Below, in pieces: positions 37,901-49,286 of a stretch of DNA of 64,000 bases. A program made the translations under genes and the position numbers. Under the pieces are notes generated by a model. That model was not told the DNA's origin, searched no databases, and saw nothing but the letters and a program-made list of their open reading frames with translations. The stretch's first letter is position 1. Each line of letters begins with the position of its first letter. The stretch is from Nymphaea colorata (Eukaryota > Streptophyta > Magnoliopsida > Nymphaeales > Nymphaeaceae). The stretch is taken from the NCBI RefSeq assembly GCF_008831285.2, contig NC_045138.2, positions 3,574,143-3,638,142 of the forward strand, read 5' to 3'.

Positions 37901-40900
37901 CTCCATAAACACCTAACATGTTTTCCAAAATGGTTAAGGTGGTCTAATGGTTCAAACAAGATGTTATGAGTACACGTCCCTGCCTTACCATTCCTATGTG
38001 GTTTTAAATGACAACTGAAATGGGAAAATTTTTCTAATGCACAAGCTTCGTTTCGGCTCACAACCAAGTGAAGCTTCAGTTCCAGCAATGGTAGGCCCAA
38101 GCTTGAGAAATGAAGTGCCAGCTTAAGGTAAGTACTGTTAGCAATGAGTCAATCTGGAAGTTGGAACAGCCCATGCTTGGGCCTAGCCTCAGCTTTTATG
38201 CATTCTTGCAATGTGATTTGAGTATGTAATTTCCAATGTAAATCTACAAGTATAACATACCTGCAGGCTGTACTCACGAAGTTCTTCATCAACTTCTGAT
38301 GCATTTTTACAGTAACCAATCAACAGCGGAATGCAGTCACTTAGATGGGGTCCAAATCGATATCCAACTGATCGACTGTACCACCAAAAAATTGATGATC
38401 TTACAATACAATTCCAAAGTTTTCCAAAAGATATTTAACAATAGAATGTTGCAAGCCAATTATAGAAGCATGCCAGAGGCCCTAGGAATATTGAGACACC
38501 AACAGTAGGAGCTTGAGCACATTCAGAGGAACAAATTCCACATACTAAAACCTCCCACTAAAAATTAGGTTCCAATGAAATGATATGGCAATATAGATAT
38601 AAAAGTTTCAATGAATTTAATCTTTTGGAACAAGAATGGTCATGATCCATGTTTATTACCACAATCATCAGTCATGGAGTTACCTCAAAGCCCCAATCAT
38701 TTGAATGTTTGTACGTGTCATTTCAGGTTTTAAACCCTTATTTTGTAAAAGGTGAACAACTTCTATAGTAGCCTTTGCCAATAAATCATCTGACAAACTT
38801 GAAGCAAGGGAGGCTGCATGGCAAAAGCAAGGATAAGTGGTCTCTCATATATAAAGATACATAGTACCATATTTTGGAAAACAAATACAAAACAAGTAAA
38901 CTGTGAACAAGAAAACAAGTCGACTGCGACTTTTTTTGTTTCTTGCTGCATCTTAAAATTCGATTACCTAGGCAGGAAATAGATTTCTTTCTGACACTTG
39001 CTTGACTAGCACCCAATTGCGACAGCAGAGAAGCTAAGAGCGTCTGGTGATCTGATGCCATCAAATTACCAAACCTATGAAGAACATCACATAATATATC
39101 GAGACACTCGCATTTAATCTCTGTACTCATTCCCTGCAGATATTCACAGGAAAAAGAAAAATAAATAGAAATCAAGATCTTCAGGAAGATTTCAGTGCAT
39201 TTATATCTCTAATGGCATCAAACACCTGTTACACGCAGCAATTTCTCTTCAAGTTCTTATATTTCTTTACAATTGTGAGAAAACTAAAACCGAAGAGCAA
39301 ACTATGTCCTGCATCTGTACATAGACGACATAACACTGTTCAAGACTTGAAGTAAATAAATTTAACAGGCCAAGAATATCATATACCATTGTCTCCAGAA
39401 CAATGATACACCTCACAGATATCTGGCTTCTAAACTAAAAAGAGTAAATTCCACTTGTGGAGCATCATAGCACTACTAAAAGAATATTAATGAAGGTTAA
39501 AGATCTCATCCTTACTGTGATAAGAAAAACAGTGGACTACCTTGAGTAACTTCTCTTTTTTTTTTTTCTGATGAATGGGTTTCTTAATCAAATTTTGCAT
39601 TCCTGTAAACAAGTGTGGAAAGAAGATAACCTTACAATCTCCCCAAAGAACCAATTCTCATATGATGATGCAATACAGTAGATTGGCTACTAGCCTTCCT
39701 TTAAAACAGATTGCATGTGTGCACAACCTTGTTATTTCATACTAGCTGCAATTAGAATTTGAGCTACTCATTCTGTTATGTTAGCCTTCTTCCTCACCAA
39801 CTGCATATTTAAGGGGCAGAATCACCAGTTGTAAAACCTTCACTGCAGTAGGGGTGTTTTAATTATTAAACACAAAAGAGAGCTTTTTAAAAACAATCTC
39901 CAGCCTTAGATGAAATTTCCTGGAGAATGGATGTCTCTCTTCCCCAACTTCACCACCTCCTTTCTAGCCTACATTCTATTATACATGGATCATACAGGGT
40001 TCCCAAAACAGTGCATATTAAGCAGCTTTAAACAAAATACTAAATTAGACTAGACAACAGAATCAACTTAACAAAAGATACAACGGTAACTCTATTTCAT
40101 AAGACAAACAAGAAACTAACTATTCGACTATTTTAAATTAAAATAAATATTTATGACAGCTCAAACTGCTAGCCAGCCTAGAGTGGAATTACAACTACAT
40201 TGTTTTGACTAACCACTTGACCATTTTAAATTTTTAATTCATGTACCCATAATCTAGTTATTTCATATTAGCTGCAATTAGAATTAGAACTACTTTATAA
40301 TCTGTTAGCCTTTTCGAGCATTATCTGCATATTTAGGGGCAGAATTGACAATTGTAACCATTGTCACAAATATCGTTTTGGCCCTTTTGGGGTATTAAAC
40401 GGCAAGGTTGTTCTTGGGTATAATTACAATGTGATAGAGTTGTTTTTCTTGGGTATAATATGACACAGTTGTTTTTCTCGGGAAATCTCAAGCAAGTTTT
40501 CTAAGAAAAATGCATCCTAAAAATAACATGTGAAAAGTGTGAAAATAAAAAACTGGTAACTAAAAATGTAAAAATCCATATTTTCTCATTTTTTTCATTT
40601 TCACGCTTTTTCAAAAAAAAAAGTGTTTTTCCCCCATTTTTTGGCTGATCTGTTTTTTAACATTTTTTCAGAATAAAATGTGTTTTCTATGACACTGGTT
40701 GTAACAGAATAGACAGCTTTTGGAACAAAATCGCCAGTTTTATTTGAGATCTATGTCACACAAGTGCATGGTGCAGATGCACAGGGGGGGGGGGGGGTGT
40801 CTGTTATAAAATTGTCCACAAACTACAAATTAGCAATTAATAAGATATAATTTTATTTATCAACGAATCAATGAAAAAAAAAAAACAAATTGTCTATTGA

Positions 40901-43900
40901 TCTGTTCACGCACCTGCACTCAAGTAGTCTTGACTCAGTGCAGCATTTTTTGAAGAGTGCATGTTACTCAAATTGAAAATTTTATGGAGAATGGTTTTCT
41001 CTCTCCCAAATTCAGTGTTTTAACCGGTTTGATCTTAAAAAGCCAGTGAACAGTGGTTTTCTTCTATGTAGGGTCTTCCCCCTTTCATTCTCCTAGCTTC
41101 GAGCTAAGTATATTCGTTGGCATAAGAATACCAACGGCTACAAAAAGATCCATATACCAAGTCATGAGCAATGAATCTGTCAAGGTCAACGTACATATCA
41201 GCAGGTGCAAGCCAGGACCTAGGTGACCATAGTGAGAGAAAGAGAAGAGGGTGGAGCGAATCTGGAACGATTGCCTCAGTTTGGATTGTTTTCTGCAACT
41301 CAGGAACAAGAAGTTGGAATCACTAATTGCATATCAACATGTTCTTTTCTAGGCTTCTAGCCTATGTTCTCTTTGCCAAAACAATGCCTAGTTAACAACT
41401 CAACAAGCAAACTTTAGACAAGGCATAGGAAAACACAAAGAAACAACTATACTTCAGTTCATAAGGCAAAAAAAAAAAAAAACAAAAAAAACAAATGTTT
41501 GACCATTTTAAACTGAAGTAAATATCTAAGAAGACTAGAACAGCTAGGCCAAGCTAGAGTAGATGATCGTTTACATTATATATGGAACACAAAACATTCA
41601 GATTGAATAAGAGAAGCAGAGGGAATTGCCTATAATCAAATTCCAGCAATATCATTTCCACAGGTGTCCCAGATGTGCACACAAGGCAAACAAAAAAAAT
41701 GATCACTGGCAAAGAAATGATTCCATCTAAAGACGTATCTTGCAGAACTTACTCGACATGCACATTAAAGAAGTTTCAAACTAAAAGGCCAGAACAAATA
41801 CTCTTGCACAAACAGAAAAAAACGAAACTTAGCACGAACTTGTCACGAGAATAAAGATAAATATTGCTTACAGGACTTGTAATTCCTTTTACTAGTTGAG
41901 GAGACAAAGTCACAATAACACGTTGAGCAACACTCATGTTGCTGACTTCAGCAACAATTGTTTTCAGTGCAATACTTGCAACATCGCGATGCTGATCTTT
42001 CCCATGCAGTAGTCTGCTACACAACTTATCTACCATTTCCAGAACCCTGTCTTCACTTACTTTCTTCACCAATGGTGCCAAACTGCAAAATAGGGAGTAT
42101 AGTCATAAGAAAGAGGGGGACAAAAAAGGCTATGTATCACACTGTTGAGAATATGCATTCGTGGCATCGCAGGTAATTGACCTAGATCTGTGCATCCCTA
42201 TAACTTTAATCAATTAGTTTTTCATAAATGTGGCCAAATACATCCATGGTTTAACTGCACAAAGTGGCACTTTCTCTTGAGTGCAAAGGCAATCCATGAA
42301 ACCATACAGGATATCATACTGGAACATCAAAAGATTCAAATAGGTACATTTCCAAGATCATTTCCCTAAGGTATTGCCCTCCAATATGCTGCAGCTTCCA
42401 GATCTTTGATATGCAATCTTACAGACTAATGGGAGCACAATTACAAAAGCAAATACTAGTGATTTATCTTCATCAGCAACCTCGACAAGAATTTCCTGGA
42501 TACACAATAAGGTTCAAACTCTCACTAGAAGATGATTAATTTGTTCAGATAATTTTGAACGAGACACAGACTTCATAAAACACAGTTTCTTATATTGTAA
42601 CTAATCCTAAAAAAATTGTTATTTACCTTTTCAAAGGATACTAACATTGTCCTAAGCAAAACTGCTTCCACTCACCAGATGATGAAAGAATTTGTCAAAA
42701 TGACAATCATAGTAAATAAACAATCAACCGTAAAAAGCTATCTCTCAGAACATGTATGTTGCTCCATGAGCTCCCTCAAGTCAAATTGCAAAACCTGAGG
42801 TAAAGTACTCCATGGAGCTCACACAGCACAAGTCAAATTTCAAAAGATTACAACTCAATTGAGCAAACACAATTTAAATCAACCCTTGAAATAGATATTG
42901 TACTCAATTATGAATTTACGACTAAGGTTGAGAACCATGATTCCCTAGCTTATTCAACTTAATTCACATTACGAATCATTCTTGACATAGGTCCAACAGT
43001 GCAAACAGGAATATCTTCCCCCATTTTTCTGCATCTTATCTCTTTTTACTTTTTTCTTACTTAGCACACATGCCAAAATGAACTTTTACCATGTCATCCT
43101 GGAAGATGTAAAAGCCACGGAGGACCGAAAGCACAGTCTAAGACTCTAAGTTAATAAGAGATAATCAGCATAGAAAGCCTCCCACTGAAAACCACCACAG
43201 ACAAATCCTATCCAAGTTCTGTGTGGCCAACTGAGCTCTACATCATTCACTATCAACACATGTTATAGCAAAATGACCCAGTTTAACGATCAACTCTATG
43301 AAGAGGCATTAGGTGACCCAACTCTTGTTTCAGTAATGATGTTTTCTATAATCTGTATCAACCATCAGAATGAAGAAAGAGGCTCCACAGTCTCGTTGCC
43401 GATGGAGTATCAAAAGTACAACTCTCCAAAGAAATGGACACGATCATTTGTTATTTGCTCAAAGATAATAATGGAAAAAAGTAGATATATGAAATATATG
43501 CTTTAGCAACGTAACTGCAGCTGTAGGATCAAACTTTCTTTAGTTGCTTATCATACTAATAGAAGCAAGGGCACCAATAATTGATCCCATGCAGCTTCAA
43601 TCTTCAAATACCACTGATGGCATATTTGCCGCCAAACCATCACTACATAGTCACATGTAAATGTCGCTTGTTCCTAGATATTTATTATCTAACCAATAAA
43701 ATAAGCTATCATACTTCAACTCTGCTGCATAAAGAACCCGACATGCCATGGCCCTGTTCTGGACGAGGAAATTAGCAATGTTTGTAAGATTGAAAACCCT
43801 GCTAACGGCCACTCAGTGTAAGCACGAAAAGCAGGCATCAGTGGAACTAAGCTCCATTTTGCACCACACCAGATGCAAAGAGACACTATATACAGCTCAT

Positions 43901-44318
43901 GCAACTTAAAATGTATTGAGAAGAAACGAACCATTTGACAGCTAATCCAGAAACATCGCCAGCAGCATCATCAAGTTGCTGGAGCACAGTATTTGATAAT
44001 TTGATCTCCAAGTCGCTTTCAACTTTAAAGCTTTCCTTGCTAAGCTCATTAAGCAGATCAGATGTTGCCATGTATCTATAATCTTTGTCCTTTCCGGTCA
44101 TCTGCAAACACGTAAGCAAGTCAGGTTTTCAAGTCACGGACAAGGAAACGCAATTGGAAAGTTGATCATTCGATAATAACTCCAAAACTAAAACCGAGGA
44201 ATACAGACACTGGTTATGGATGTGAACATGAAAAAAAAAAATTCAAGGCGAGCATTTCATAGTTTGTGCAAGCTAATTGTACCTTCTCCAAAATATTTGT
44301 GATGGTCACGCTCGCCAT
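23910..44318 (-). CDS. CAND1: CAND1, cullin-associated NEDD8-dissociated protein 1 (28 exons)
   Basis: Exons, 5' to 3': 44283-44318, 43932-44101, 41872-42082, 38968-39133, 38684-38813, 38261-38375, 37458-37615, 37234-37357, 36897-36947, 36722-36804, 33255-33339, 33082-33183, 32873-32971, 31672-31782, 31508-31591, 31297-31437, 29998-30090, 29774-29895, 29539-29701, 29221-29460, 27740-27988, 27474-27659, 27100-27246, 26877-26993, 26632-26800, 24786-24863, 24374-24512, 23910-24006. They sum to 3666 nt, 1221 aa, against about 1219 in other plants. The start [20 protein letters not shown] and end EKYNAVRHE fit the family. The protein is a HEAT-repeat solenoid with an acidic loop at about residues 314-345 and a C-terminal TIP120-type region. 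CAND1 binds unneddylated cullin-RBX1 and exchanges substrate receptors on SCF ligases. Introns 8 and 10 are best read as GC-AG; all others are GT-AG. Intron 10 carries a hAT-like insertion and intron 3 an internal duplication. Confidence 0.96.
34969..35930. mobile_element. hAT-like non-autonomous element in CAND1 intron 10
   Basis: The 962-bp segment begins CTATGTCA and ends TGACATAG, a perfect 8-bp terminal inverted repeat. It is flanked by TGTCTAAG (34961-34968) and TGCCTAAG (35931-35938), a 7/8 target-site duplication of the hAT size. Both ends are rich in subterminal ATACCCG/TACCCGTA words, as hAT transposase-binding regions often are. No transposase is encoded; the open frames inside are short. 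It lies entirely within the intron between CAND1 exons 10 and 11. Confidence 0.72.
36723..36804 (-). other. CAND1 exon 10 ending at a GC 5' splice site
   Basis: The exon must end in phase 2 to join exon 11 (33339), which begins with C followed by CCT TTA TGG TTG. The only suitable site is AG|GCAAGT, the exact consensus for GC donors. The join gives ELSPLWLLK, matching the family's ESSPKWLLK. GT alternatives are out of phase or delete about 19 residues. The exon boundary itself is at 36722. Confidence 0.85.
39720..41570. repeat. Diverged internal duplication inside CAND1 intron 3
   Basis: The stretch at 39728-39870 recurs at about 40250-40400 (shared TTATTTCATA, AGCTGCAATTAGAATT, CTGCATATTTA, GGGGCAGAAT). 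The stretch at 39900-40200 has relatives at about 40980-41010 and 41350-41570 (GGAGAATGG, TCTAGCCTA, AAATATTTATGACAG-like words). Copies are diverged and interrupted. A run of 14 G lies between them at 40784-40797. Confidence 0.6.
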
Positions 44319-45540
44319 TTCTAGAACTCTGGATATCGAAAGGGTTAATTGTGGGATCTGTAAAGATGTGGAGCCTTCCCAAGCACGCGCTTTTGGAAAA
44401 AGAGTGGATGCTTCGAATGCAATTCAGAACTGCAACTGAAATGGCAAAGAAATTTGATGTAAATGGGAATTATTGCAGGAGATATGAAATATAGTAACAA
44501 TCAGCCTAGCAATATGCAGAGCACGTTGTCGCACGAAAAGATTGCCCATATCCAAACCACTAACTGTTTCCCTCTAACTATGGCTGTATTCATCGCTTTT
44601 TCTCTCTTTATCCTGTCGGGCTGACGCATGCGATTGCAGATAATGGTAGCCGCCGCGTTACGTAATGACTTGAAGCAAGCTATTGGGAGTTGCTATTTTT
44701 CCGTGAAAGCAAGCTATGGTTGTTTCGTGCATATCCAAAAATTATAACGGCCGCCAACAGGGGAGGGATATGGAACTGCATCGCCAATGGTAAGAACGCA
44801 CCAGAAGGTCAAAGAGAGCATCACTGACGATCAAGATGCGAAAACCTCCCCTCCCAAGAAAACAAAGAAAATGGGGCGAAAAAACACAATGGCGGTTGGG
44901 TTTCCGACCCAGATGTATTTTTCAACTGATGCCCTGCGAACTAGGTAAACCTTCATCAGCACCGTAATTTCCAAACAAGAATCTAAAGTAGCCCCCCCGT
45001 CGCCACTACGACGGATCAACAAACCCTCCGGAGCGCTGCTCAGCAATCAACAAATTCGTCGAGACGAAACGATCAAAGAAGAGTGCAAAGCAAACACAAG
45101 ACAAGCAGCCGAATATCAATGCAGAGCAGGACCGGCTAACGGCGGGAGGGAACTAACATGGGTCTATTCCTAGAAGAACTCCGCAAGCAACAGAGAGAGA
45201 TGATTATCTCCGGATGAGGCCGCACTATCCCTGCGGAAGGAGAGAAAGGAGGAGGCGATGGCGGAGGAAGAGGGAGACGGTGGAGAAGACAAAGCAGATC
45301 GAGCAGGAGAGAGAGAAAGAAGAAGCGGAACCTGTGAGAGAAGAGGAGTTCGCCTCGAGAGAGAGAGAGAGAGAGGGAGAGTCTGTGTTTGTGTGCTCGA
45401 GCAAAGCAATAGAAGGCGAAACGAGGGAGACGGGTCTGTGGGGTTGGGTGGGGACGAAGGGGTGCGCATAAATGGGCGAGGGGCTAGTGGACACAGGAGG
45501 AGCGGGTCAGTGTGAAGTGTGAGCATCCGACCGAGCAGTC
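44319..45540 (-). promoter_or_regulatory. CAND1 5' leader and promoter
   Basis: The minus strand shows a possible leader-intron acceptor (TTTACAG) a short way upstream of the ATG. Further upstream, 45180-45470 is strongly CT-rich on the transcribed strand, as in first exons of housekeeping plant genes. A (GA)n tract lies near 45357-45375. Overlapping open frames there are low-complexity Ser/Leu/Pro products and were not accepted as genes. The transcription start is not defined. Confidence 0.45.
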
Positions 45541-45997
45541 CGGTTTTGGACCCGAAAACAACTCTACCCTACCCTATACTTCACCCAGACCCGGGGGAAT
45601 GGCGGGGCAGTTCGGGTTGCCGGCCTGTTATCCGGTCGACTTGGGTGGGTCTGGGCCGGCAGCTGGCTTATTGGGATCTTTTGTGGATTGGAATCCATCT
45701 CATTTCATTTTATTAGCCTTTTAAGGGGTTAGAGTCGAAGATGTTAGTTGGTATAGTGGTATGAGAGTCAGTTCACGCTTGGACCTAAGGTCCCACATGC
45801 GCAGGTGCATTAAGGGGACTGAATTGTAATACTTTAAAATTTTAGTTTGTATTGAATATTATGAGAGATTTTCAAAGGCTTATAAAAGAGGTTATTAATT
45901 AGATGGTTGTCCTGATTCTTATAACCTTTTTGAGGTTGAAGCTGAAACTGTTAGGAAACGAGTTGGAATCCGTTGAACTAAAGGCCCTACCCTATAA

Positions 45998-46246
45998 ATG
46001 GATCGAGTTGTTATACCATCACCAATGAAATATTCTTTCAAACAGATCAAAGGGAAATTAGGTATTTCAAGTTTCTCTTCTTCTGCAGAGTTAACATCCT
46101 ACTTTGAAAAAATTAGTCTCCTATCTAAGATTGATAAAAATTTTAATCGATTGAGACTAAATTCAAATGGGTGTTCATCTTGTTTAGCTTGTAAAGATGC
46201 AGATGATTTATACATAGCACATGCATTGCAACTAGTGATAAGGTGA
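45998..46246 (+). other. Unassigned 82-codon ORF
   Basis: It starts at a real ATG just after a CCTATAAATGG stretch. The product is polar and Ser/Leu/Lys-rich with no membrane segment or motif I recognise, and has a CxxC pair (CSSCLAC). It lies downstream of a primer-binding-site-like word, so it could be a retroelement scrap. Its reality as a gene is doubtful. Confidence 0.2.
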
Positions 46247-47042
46247 AAACACCAAGAGACGTCAGTGGTGTGCATTGTTAATCATCTATCATGATCCAAG
46301 CTTTCATGCACAAACATTCCTGCTTGCTCATCTCGCCCTGCTAAGATCGCCAAGAATTAACAAGAACCAAAGCAATTGGGACAAGATTTGAACTAGAAGC
46401 AGAACCAGATATTCCAAATAAGAGAGGCGTTGATGCTGTCATTGGTGAAATCAAGGAAGGAAATGTTAGAAGGCAACAAGTTAAAAGGGTCTCAACCCTG
46501 TCACTTCATACATTCTCCGAGCTTCTTCTCTGTGTTGTTATTGTGAAGCTTGGTGGTCCCGTTCACCTTTATCATAAAAGAAATGACTCGCTTTTTTTCT
46601 AAAGTGTAACACTTTTAGGTATATTCTTACCACTTTAGTTGGGAAAGTGCATGCATCAACTCTATGTAAATACCAACATTTTTTCGTGGTATTGGGATAC
46701 TGCCAATCATTCATGAAATCAAAATGGTTGTTGATGGGCGTGTTTGATAAGAATATTGTGCTCCTAGAGCACATGATTCAATAACACTATGTTTTTGTTT
46801 TAGTAAAACATAATGTGATTGTAGATACTTTTAGATTTATAAATCAAATATATTGTGTGACATTGTTTTCTTAAGCAAATTAAATGTTGTGTTCTGGGGT
46901 CCTAAGTTTGCTATAATAATGTTTTTCTTAATTACCGAATGTGAGGTGTGAGGCTGGCTGAGGGCCCCACACAAGCCAATCAAAAATTTCTTTAAAAGGA
47001 CTCCAAATTACACTATGACTTCAGATTTGTGCTAGTGCTTTT

Positions 47043-47196
47043 CAGGGTTAGAGCCAACCGAATTAAAGTTTCTAAATTTTGACAATGACCTAAATATCAT
47101 TTTTTATAAGACAAGTGAAATTTTCTAAATTTTACATGTAATTTTTTTTTTAAGGGGGCCAAGGCCCGTGCGGGGCCTGCCTTGGCTCGTCCTTAG
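47043..47196. mobile_element. hAT-like MITE copy (inverted orientation)
   Basis: It starts CAGGGTTAGAGCCAA and ends TTGGCTCGTCCTTA. The interior (GAATTAAAGTTTCTAAATTTTG, AAGTGAAATTTTCTAAATTT, TTACATGTAA) is the reverse complement of the elements at 5145 and 11610. Confidence 0.6.
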
Positions 47197-48130
47197 CCAA
47201 AAAATCTAGTTGATTCCGCCACTAAATTTGTCCCACTGTCATCCATCACACATTACACGCAATGATAGCTGAATTGAACCCCACTTTTTGTTCCACGATT
47301 TTGATGTGACAAAATTTTTCAATCTTTCTAACCATTCCAATGAGAAGTATAATCATATATACTTAAAGCTCATTTTAATTACCCACCCATAAAGAGCGGA
47401 TTGGAACCTTATTTTGTTATTAATTAGCAGTTTCGGATTTGAACTCTTAAAATAAGTGGTGGAGACATAAGGTTTTGGCTGAATTTTAGAGCACTTAAAT
47501 ATATGGTAAAATGACTGAGATGCACGATACATTAAAAAAAAAAAAAGGAAAAAGAAAAAGAAAAAGTAGGTGGCTCAGAGGCAGCACTATGTAGAATAAG
47601 CAAATCGATGGGGTCATTTGAAATATAATAAGCCATCGGCAGATGATGCTTGAAATGAAAAACAGTACCTTATTATGTTGGTTGGTTAATTTGCCCCCTT
47701 ATTAGGTTATTTTTGTTCAAGAATTTCAAAAATAGTTCTATATATTTTGATTGAAAATTGAAAAACAAGAAAAAAAATGAAAACTTGTATCGTCCTTGTC
47801 GTATAAGCAAGAGGCCGATCTGCGATTGAAGTCCAGAGAGATGGTAGGCATTTTAATTAAGCTGTGAATGTTTACATCTCCAGAGCTACGAATTTAAGCC
47901 GCGCACGGATACAGCTATATAGATGTTAATGGTAAATTTGGCAACTAAAAAAAGTGATTCTTTGATTATTAAATTTACATACATAAAAAGAACTAAAGAG
48001 CGGAATATAGATATACATAGCTTGTTAGTATCGGTGACAAAGCTAGAAAAATTTTATGAAGGGGCACTTACATGTATATCAAAGTAAATACTAAACAATG
48101 TTAATGTAAAAATGAAAGTAAATTGGGAAG

Positions 48131-48156
48131 TTGGTGTAGGCAACTGCCCACACCAA
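48131..48156. repeat. Imperfect palindrome, copy 2 of the GTGTGGGCAA family
   Basis: Arms TTGGTGTAGGCA and TGCCCACACCAA, related to the perfect palindrome at 2627-2650. Confidence 0.7.
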
Positions 48157-48694
48157 CCTACCTATACGTGGTAAGTTTATATGTATTGTGCATAGAAGAA
48201 AGAAGCAATCGTTTAGGAATTTATAGTGTGGATAGACCTACCGGATTGAGAGGAAACCAAGACCATAAAAAAAAGGCGATATCACAAAGACAGACTTGCA
48301 AATTAACTCTGCTATATCTTATCTATATTGCAACTAAGCCTGCACTCATATTTTACATGAAGAGCACTCATATTTTACATGAAGAGATAAAGTGGTGGAA
48401 GGAAATTGAAAAGAATGCAAAAGCTTCGACACTCGCTGTATTTATCTCTCTATATATTTGGTTTTTGAGCTTATTTTTTACGATTTTAAGTCATATGAGC
48501 ACAATTACATGGGTGGGCCAAGTTCAAGAGGAAAACTTCCACAAATGGATACATGGTCAGGTTTAGGAGTGGACTGGGAACAGTGAGGGAGACAGAAATT
48601 TTGAATTAAGGAGTACTATTTCAAGAGTTATCGTGGTGTAAAGAAATAAGCAAAAAATGAATGACACCCATGTAAAAACAATGGAAAATTGTGA

Positions 48695-48724
48695 GGCTGG
48701 TGTTGGCAACTGTCCATACCAGCC
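48695..48724. repeat. Imperfect palindrome, copy 3 of the GTGTGGGCAA family
   Basis: Arms GGCTGGTGTTGGCA and TGTCCATACCAGCC. Flanks resemble those of the copy 564 bp upstream. Confidence 0.7.
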
Positions 48725-48913
48725 TATATGTGGTTCCGCTACTGGTCAGGAAAATCAGCAGTTTTTACACTAGTATACATCCAGATTGAAAATGGCTGCA
48801 TTTGGACCACCACGGTGTCTTAGTCCATTTCAATAGTTCTGAAATACTACCAATGTCATACATAAGGTTGGGTTTAATGAACAACTTACAAGAATGAAAG
48901 ATTAATGTTACGC

Positions 48914-49156
48914 TAAGGGGTGGTAGCGTACTGAGCGGCAAGGTGGTCTGGCTTCTTTAAGGACTCAGGTTCGAGACTTAAAGTGGTCACCGGCACAGTG
49001 CGCTCTATCTCTGGACCACCACAGTGTCTTAGTCCATTCCAGTGTGCTTTATTTCTGGACCTGCAAAGGTCCCAAAGCATGCCCAGGGAGGGCCAGCATA
49101 CAGATAAAGGAGCAATGACGGTGGTGGAATGAACCATTCATCCTTTAAAAAAAAAA
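48914..49156 (+). mobile_element. SINE-like element with box A/B words and poly-A tail
   Basis: A box-A-like stretch (TGAGCGGCAAGGTGG) is followed by a box-B-like GGTTCGAGACT and, after about 180 bp, by an A11 tail. This is the layout of a tRNA-derived SINE. A related head occurs near 12440. Part of the body (GGACCACCAC.GTGTCTTAGTCCATT) is also present at 48807-48832. No clear target-site duplication was seen. Confidence 0.6.
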
Positions 49157-49245
49157 ATCTCATTTATGTTTATTAAAGTTTCCCATTTATGGTGCAGTGC
49201 ACAGTTATTTGGATTCCTCCTGCCATTCGTTCATCTGCCGCCATG

Positions 49246-49286
<41 letters not shown>

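Larger units (their letters stand above)
45541..48030. other. Intergenic DNA with unassigned ORFs and a MITE
   Basis: It holds a tRNA-related or primer-binding-site-like word (TGGTATGAGAGTC) near 45757, an 82-codon frame at 45998-46246, an 85-codon open stretch at 46345-46599 and a MITE copy at 47043-47196. No complete gene is supported. Confidence 0.5.
48032..48744. mobile_element. Possible composite MITE with two palindromic modules
   Basis: The left edge CGGTGACAAAGC and right edge GTGGTTCCGCTACTG resemble inverted ends of the GTGGCGGAGCC repeat group. It contains the imperfect palindromes at 48131-48156 and 48695-48724, each preceded by ATGNAAA..ATTG and followed by a CCTA..GTGG word. 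No target-site duplication was found. Confidence 0.4.

Noticed and set aside
45170..45526. 118-codon minus-strand ORF and overlapping plus-strand ORFs upstream of CAND1
   Set aside because: Low-complexity Ser/Leu/Pro or Arg/Glu products of a CT-rich leader, with no domain. The ORF on one strand is the mirror of the other.
45755..45780. A tRNA gene or confident primer-binding site at TGGTATGAGAGTC
   Set aside because: No cloverleaf can be built, and the match to the initiator-Met primer-binding site has several mismatches. No paired LTRs were found.
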